Below, piece after piece: positions 55,439 to 62,500 of a DNA stretch of 62,500 nucleotides. Under the pieces are notes generated by a model. That model had not been told where the DNA came from. It did not search any database and saw only the letters and a program-made list of their open reading frames with translations. Position 1 is the first letter of the stretch. Each line of letters starts with the position of its first letter. The stretch is from Chrysomallon squamiferum (lineage: Eukaryota; Mollusca; Gastropoda; Neomphalida; Peltospiridae), in assembly GCA_012295275.1 (NCBI GenBank), contig CM022677.1, positions 22,239,781 through 22,302,280 of the forward strand. The letters are read 5' to 3'. A program made the translations under genes and the position numbers.

Positions 55439-56420
55439 ACACTTTTATTTCTTCATTGTTGAACTCAGTCACGTACAGTTTGTTTTATCAGACAGACAAA
55501 GGTCCGGACAGTCCATCCTCTTCAGTGTCGTAGAAGTTTTCCGTCACAATTTCTATCACAATCACAAACAAAAATATTCCCATCCTGTTACATGCATCGC
55601 CTGTTAATCTGCTCAGGCTGGGTGAATCACGTGACTACCATTTGACGTCACCTGATGGCGTCACACAAAATAAACTGTTTACGTTTTCTCTCTCTGACAA
55701 AACAATCAGACATTGATCCTGAACTGTGAGACACGACGGTCTGGGGATCAAACCTGCTGAGATGGAATTAAGTAGCTGACCATTGTCTGTGAGAATGTCC
55801 ATGCATTGACCAGTATATGACCAGTCACATCCAGTGACCGCCAGATAAATGTAGGGTAACACAGTGATAAACAAATACTGTTTATCGGTTTTAATTGTTT
55901 CGTTAAGTTTGAAGTTTTCCAAATTTAAAAACTATATTTTATTGTCACCAGCCAGAACAACAACAACATCCTGCTGATCACGTGATACAGCAAGACCGCA
56001 TGGTGGACAGGAAGTTGGATGTTTGTTTATTTCTGATCTTCTTTCTAAACGAAAACATTGTACAGATCGCTTCATAAAATCACTAAAAACAATTTTACTG
56101 TTGTCCTCATCTGACACCAGCATGGGAAACAGCCAAGGATTTCATTCATCTGCCTGTGTGTTTGAGTACGTTTGTCAGTCTGCCTATTTGTGTGTCTGTT
56201 TCGATGGCTGTGGAAATTTCTCCAATGTGGACATATATTTCTTTCTTTTTATCAGATTTAAAGTCAACTTTATCAATTTTTGGAAAAGACTGTGCCAAAA
56301 ACTGAGAAGTTGTGTTTTGAAGTTTGGTGAATTGTGGAATATTAACTTTGACTCGGATTCACTTTGTAACAAATCTTCTGCAATTTTGATAATTTTTTCG
56401 TTTTCGATCCGATGTGTGTG
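55439..56420 (-). pseudogene. Decayed second copy of the TRIM-type coiled coil/propeller
   Basis: Minus-strand frames match the intact exon at 46412-47709 piecewise. Matches include IIKIAEDLLQSES (IKLGEDLLLRQSE in the intact copy), DNSKIVFSDF (DNNKIVFSDF), ILTDNGQLLNSIS (ILTDSGQLIHSIS) and IPRPSCLTVQDQCLIV (IPRPSRLTVQDECLIV). Frameshifts and a stop after SGDVKW break it, and no RING exon is found upstream. An insertion adds GCDWSYTGQCM. Confidence 0.8.
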
Positions 56421-58186
<1,766 letters not shown>

Positions 58187-58410
58187 TTAGTAATGATGTT
58201 TATGTTTCTGTTCACACACAAATCCATATAGCCAGTGGCACTTTTCGTCATTCCATCGATAATTCCTTCGTTTTGAGATATGAACGCATTGCTCGCCCCC
58301 AGCATTATTGTTTGGCTCGCCTGGATTCCAGTTTGAGTATGAAAGAGGTTTTCTCGACATCCACTCAAAAGTACCACTCTGTATGCTGCTAGCTCCGATC
58401 CAGTAATCTG
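58187..58410 (-). CDS. C-type lectin exon 4
   Basis: Encodes ADYWIGASS to the C-terminus KHKHHY and stop. The acceptor is a tandem CAGCAG; using the second AG keeps the frame with one residue less. Confidence 0.8.
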
Positions 58411-58451
58411 CTGTTAATACAAAGCAATAAAATATCAGATAATCATATAGG

Positions 58452-58486
<35 letters not shown>

Positions 58487-60740
58487 CCACACACATACAC
58501 ACGTATATTCACACCAATACAAATGTTTGTTATACTTACCACGTCCCCCTCTTCTCACTATGTTTTCAATGTATCTGTTTTCAAGTGGTGAATTGATTAC
58601 AACCAGATAAGAATTCATGAAACGACAATATTGCTGAAATATAAAAGTGAAAATATAAATATGTATACATATCTATGAGTGTGTGACTATGTCTGTGTGT
58701 TTGTGTGTGTCTCTGTGTGTGCACAAATTAATAATGTATAATTTGTTTGTAAATATAGAGGGAAAATAAAGAATGTTTGGACTTCAGCTTTTCAACGAGA
58801 CCATACAGTAGCTGGTCTGCACCATATTAGAATTCACTGACGTATTAATTATATTTCCCATGAATTTATATAAAACTAGTGAACAAACCTACGATTCAAT
58901 AATAACAGGAGAAACGAAATATCTACTAGAATAACTATGCACTTTAGGAAGGATAAGTTTTAAACTGTTTAATAATTCGAAAATAAAACATTTATTAAAA
59001 GCATTATCTAACCCAGAAGAAACGTTTTCGAAACAAGTAAAGATGTTATAATTTATCTAGAAAGGTGGTTTTGAAAAAAAAAGTAAAAAAAAAGTAAAAA
59101 TAAAAATAAAAATAATACTCTTAAGTGTAGTTTAGAATCCATGTTATGAAAACGGAGATACTAAATGATAAATAATTATATTTTATAACAGTTTTAAAAA
59201 GTACATGGATTAGATGAATCTTTAATCCCAAGTCGTTTAATATTTTGTTTAATTTTGTTTGAACGTGGCGGAAGATATGTCTACAAGATAACGTGCATCC
59301 AAAACATAAGTTCAAAAGCACAAGTCAGTTACGGTGTGCAGTTGACCTACTGAAACGGGACAAGCATTGTTCTATCTTTCCATCACGTAAACTGTATTAT
59401 TTTATCCTGGTTTCGAAACAGAATTTTTCATAAAATCTTTACGACAAAAATCTCATTTTTTTTTCTTCACCTGATCCATTACATAGACTCTAGTAATTGA
59501 AGATATTCTAAGATATATATATTTTTTTATTTTTGTCAGAAAATTTGCACTATTTTTTTTAAATGTGAAAAGGTTCATACATTTTTCTCATTAATTTATA
59601 TCGCATTGTTTTGATCCTGTTGTCCTTTAAATACATAAGCTAGAAGGTGACGATGCTGATGCTGATAAAGATGATTAAAATAAGAAAGAAGAAAAAGATG
59701 CTCACGCTAGCTTCAATCCAGGAGGCTGTCAACGACCGCGGTGAAACCCAGTAGCAGTGAGATCTGAATCTCGTAAATCCTGCCTGACAGTACCAACCCT
59801 CTGTTAAATGTCAAAGAGCAGAAATTAAAAAAAAACAAAAACAAAAAAAACAAACGGTACTGCTTGACATCCACGTATCAATGTATAACGAATAGAAGTT
59901 TCGAAAGTTTTATCTTGATAATATGGACGAATTAATAATAATAATAATAATAATTATAATAATAATAATATCAAAGTAACAAAGTGTTAAGAAAGCGGAT
60001 GTGACGTCACACAAGATTAACGCAAAGCACTCAGCGTTCGCAAGTTTGCCATTAATAAAACAAATAATTGTGCCTGAAAAGAACCGAATTTTTTTCCTGA
60101 CAGTTTTTGAAATTATTATTATTATTGTTATTATTAATATTATTAGTATTAGTAGTAGTAGTAGCAGCAGCAGTTTAAATATGTACAATTGTAATATCTG
60201 CACCTCACTTAAGTGCATCACAGAGGAAACAAAATATTGACAAATCGACAAAGGCATACAAAATAAATTTACATACAGTTATAAAAAACACACTGTTCCA
60301 CACATACACTCACACACACACACACACACTCACACTCACACACACTCACACATACACACACACACACACTCACATACACAGTAACACACACGCACACACA
60401 CTCACACACATATTTACGTATGCAAAGTTTGTCTCGGTGTCGAATGGTTTCGTTGTCCACTGCGGAGTGCGGACGAATGAGACTCAGTTCTAGTCTCGTC
60501 AGCGACATCTCACGTTTGAGAGTTTGTGATTGGACTTCGTCCTCCGGTGTTACTGCGTTCCTTTATATTGTCTGTGTGCAGAGTCTAACCATACGTACCT
60601 GAGACAGAGAATAGTCACTCACAAATATACAACACAGCAAAACCCACACTCACATACAGACAAACATACGTAAAGAGAAACTTACCAACAGGTGAACTGA
60701 GCATCAGAAGGCTAAATACGACAAAGATTAAATTATCCAT
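58187..60740 (-). CDS. Secreted C-type lectin (four exons, complete)
   Basis: Exons 60740-60686, 59800-59706, 58633-58540 and 58410-58187 join in phase (1, 0, 1) to 468 bp, 155 residues plus stop. The signal peptide MDNLIFVVFSLLMLSSPV is followed at once by a long-form C-type lectin domain. It has GWYCQAG and HCYWV (N-terminal cysteine pair), QYC, WIGA, the EPN motif in NPGEPNNNAGGEQC, the WND motif in YRWNDEKC, and a final FVCE. All six canonical cysteines and the EPN/WND calcium- and sugar-binding signatures are present, so calcium-dependent binding of mannose-type sugars is the family-based prediction. Such single-domain secreted lectins commonly act in mucosal or haemolymph immunity in molluscs. 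Confidence 0.85.
58452..58502. repeat. (CA)n in C-type lectin intron 3
   Basis: About 35 bases of (AC)n followed by CATACCC. Not coding. Confidence 0.85.
58540..58633 (-). CDS. C-type lectin exon 3
   Basis: 94 bp, phase 0 to 1, acceptor ATATTTCAG, donor GTAAGT. Encodes QYCRFMNSYLVVINSPLEN and the following helix to RRGGR. Confidence 0.8.
58650..59700. other. Intron 2 of the C-type lectin gene
   Basis: AT-rich unique sequence without a clear exon or mobile element. Confidence 0.5.
59706..59800 (-). CDS. C-type lectin exon 2
   Basis: 95 bp, phase 1 to 0, acceptor TTTAACAG, donor GTGAGC. Encodes the start of the lectin fold (GWYCQAGFTRFRSHCYW, then SLTASWIEAS). Confidence 0.8.
59935..60415. 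repeat. (AAT)n, (TAG)n and (CA)n in C-type lectin intron 1
   Basis: (AAT)n lies at about 59935-59970, (ATT)/(AGT)n at about 60110-60172 and (CA)n with CT interruptions at about 60297-60410. Confidence 0.8.
60686..60740 (-). CDS. C-type lectin exon 1: signal peptide
   Basis: ATG at 60740, 18 codons and one base, donor GTAAGT. A hydrophobic leader (LIFVVFSLLML) followed by SSPV. Confidence 0.8.
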
Positions 60741-60745
60741 GTTGA

Positions 60746-60940
60746 GATGTAACAGCAGTTTTCGAGATGAAGTTTGATGCAGTGAAGACGAAATGTAACA
60801 CCAGTTTTCAAGATGAAGTTTGATGCAGTGAAAACGAAATGGAACAGCAGTTTTCCTGATGAAGTTTTATACAGTGAAAGTGAAATGTAACACCAGCTTT
60901 CATGATGAGGTTTGATGAAGTGAAAGTGAAATGTAACAGG
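60746..60940 (-). repeat. 46-bp direct repeat upstream of the C-type lectin start (4 copies)
   Basis: On the plus strand each unit reads AACANCAGTTTTCNNGATGA, then AGTTTGATGCAGTGAAAACG and AAATG, with small changes. Period 46, four copies, ending just before the start codon (on the minus strand). Confidence 0.85.
60784..60931 (-). promoter_or_regulatory. Four IRF/ISRE-like elements spaced 46 bp
   Basis: GAAGACGAAA (60784-60793, one mismatch), GAAAACGAAA (60830-60839), GAAAGTGAAA (60876-60885) and GAAAGTGAAA (60922-60931) fit GAAANNGAAA, the core bound by interferon regulatory factors. They lie about 44-191 bases upstream of the lectin ATG. The function is inferred from motif and position. 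Confidence 0.5.
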
Positions 60941-61095
60941 TGGTTGGCGGATGTTCCTCTGAGATAATGTGACAAACTCTCTGCTATTGTTTTCACTGTA
61001 TTGTTACTGGTGTAAACTACCGTGTTCTATGTTGATCAGTATAACTGATCATTCTACTGTGGAAAGCTACTATTTCAATTATTATTATTATTATT

Positions 61096-61126
<31 letters not shown>

Positions 61127-62167
61127 GTTTTGCTACTGCTGTTATTCTTTTATTAAACACAAACAGCATTACTAATGACAATGTATAGATCTTATTTCGT
61201 TTTGCTGACACCATTGCTAGCAAATTGCAGTGGCAGTGTAATGCTAGTTTGACTAACTCTTTGAATGCATCAGGCCGGATTCATACAACAAGTGTTACAA
61301 GTTATCTGATATTTCATCCTTTGTTTCCTCTCGCTTAATTACAGTCACACCTACAATATCGATGCGACACATTCGTTCCTCGTTAATCACTTTGTGATTA
61401 CACCCAGTCAAAGTGTTTTATAGAATAAATTCAGGTGAAAACCAATACGAGGAAGCAAAGTGAAAAAAAAGTGTTTGTAAAATTTATCATACTTGTTAAT
61501 TATAAACATACAAACAGACAAAGAAACAACAAAAATGCATTTAAAAATACATAAAGAAACAACAACAACAACAACAACAAAAATAATATAAAAAATATAA
61601 AATAAAATTAGATCATTAAGAGATATATTATTGGTAGTAGTAATAACTGAATTAGTAATAGTAGTAGTACCAGTAATAGTAGTAGCATTGGTATAGTATT
61701 AGTGATTCTGCAAGATAAAATAGAAAAATATATGATCAGCATAGCTCTGTTCAGGTCCGGCTCAACTGTTGTTGCAAGTGAGTGCGTGTATGTGTGAACG
61801 TGCATGTGTGGTTTTGCTTGTATGTGTGTGTGTGTGTGTATGTTTGTGTATGTTTGTGTATATGACTCTGTGTGAGTATGTGTGATTTGGTGTGCACGTC
61901 AAGCTTATGTATGTGTGTATATTTATGGGTGTGTGCGTGTATCAGTATTTTTGTGTGTACTATTTGTATTTGTATGTGTCTGTCTGTTTAGGTTTTTGAT
62001 GCGAATATTTGTGTGTGTGCGTCACTGACACAGATAAAATAGTTTATGGACAAAAATAAATCTTGTTTAACCTTATCAGTGAAGTGGAGGGTATCGAATG
62101 TAACACTGTTTACAGAGATGAGACTTGTAATGATTTTCATTAAAATAGTTTATAATAACAGTAATAT

Positions 62168-62246
<79 letters not shown>

Positions 62247-62500
62247 TGGGTTTAATACATTATAATGTTACATATTTTATTAGTATTTTAGTTTGTTGCT
62301 GTAAACAGCACACAGACTTTACTTTTCTTCTTCGCCTTTTTTCATTTTATGGTTATTTTATTTTATTACTTTTTGATTTCATTTTATTTATTTTTTTATT
62401 GTATTTTTATTTTATTTTAATCTACTGCACACTGGTACAGAGGAAATGAGAATCATGTTTTTGAAATATCAGTTATTATTTGTTGTTGTTTGTACGTATT
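60941..62500. repeat. Intergenic right end: (ATT/GTT)n, (GT)n
   Basis: (ATT)(GTT)n lies at about 61078-61125, (CAA)n at about 61560-61582, TGTG-rich sequence at about 61810-62030 and a long perfect (GT)n at about 62170-62244. No gene is recognised. Confidence 0.7.

Noticed and set aside
60808-60996. Minus-strand frame of 62 residues upstream of the lectin
   Set aside because: It is produced by the 46-bp repeats (46 is not a multiple of three), lies upstream of a perfect signal-peptide exon and shows no domain.

Overview
This is eukaryotic, intron-rich, AT-rich DNA. Very long (CT)n, (ATT)n and (CA)n microsatellites dominate it, and the real genes are built from short exons. The gene families present (secreted C-type lectin, TRIM-like RING/propeller protein, single-EGF secreted protein, Ig-domain receptor with an FDNPAF-type tail) and the genome texture suggest a lophotrochozoan, probably a gastropod mollusc. 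That placement is inference; nothing here is a species marker. Most long open frames are artefacts of microsatellites (SLSL, RERE, HTHT, NNNN), so I annotated by joining exons on splice signals and phase.

Region 1 (about 0.2-45.6 kb, + strand) is one very unusual gene for a single-pass membrane receptor. A signal-peptide exon (1108-1180) and a first Ig exon (1510-1851) are followed by five almost identical units of about 3 kb (2.6-16.7 kb). Each unit carries one 324-bp Ig exon and a 24-bp microexon, and the first four also carry a 27-bp microexon. From 16.7 to 34.6 kb lies an array of mostly 27-bp microexons encoding 9-residue, Arg/Gly/Lys-rich modules such as RVRGLGKRL and RKVGKGISK, arranged as an alternating A/B tandem of about 2.0-2.2 kb. 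From 35.1 to 42.8 kb the microexons (15-45 bp) encode Tyr/Asp/Glu/Ser/Pro-rich acidic or neutral pieces, some visibly decaying. A transmembrane exon (44479-44545) and a tail exon with YETF and FDNPAF motifs (45103-45226) close the gene. All internal exons are phase 1-1 up to the transmembrane exon, so almost any subset can be joined in frame. If every listed exon is used, the sum is 3222 bp, or 1073 residues. From 17.8 kb on most microexons are preceded about 90-240 bp upstream by a long (CT)n tract.

Region 2 (46.4-48.4 kb, - strand) is a RING/coiled-coil/NHL-like TRIM-type gene with an apparent frameshift at the start of its RING. A decayed second copy of the coiled-coil/propeller part lies at 55.4-56.4 kb (- strand). 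Region 3 (49.9-54.3 kb, + strand) is a five-exon gene for a secreted protein of about 106 residues with a small cysteine-rich segment and one EGF domain; its last intron is filled by a 23-bp and a 31-bp minisatellite. Region 4 (58.2-60.9 kb, - strand) is a complete four-exon secreted C-type lectin of about 155 residues. Directly upstream of its start codon are four 46-bp repeats, each with a GAAANNGAAA-type (IRF/ISRE-like) element, one of them with a mismatch.

Taken together the window reads as a small cluster of recognition and immune-type genes: a cell-surface Ig receptor with an endocytic-looking tail, a secreted lectin, a secreted EGF protein and a TRIM-type ubiquitin-ligase relative. The most novel part is the receptor: a stalk assembled from tens of symmetric microexons in tandem, switching from strongly cationic to acidic before the membrane.
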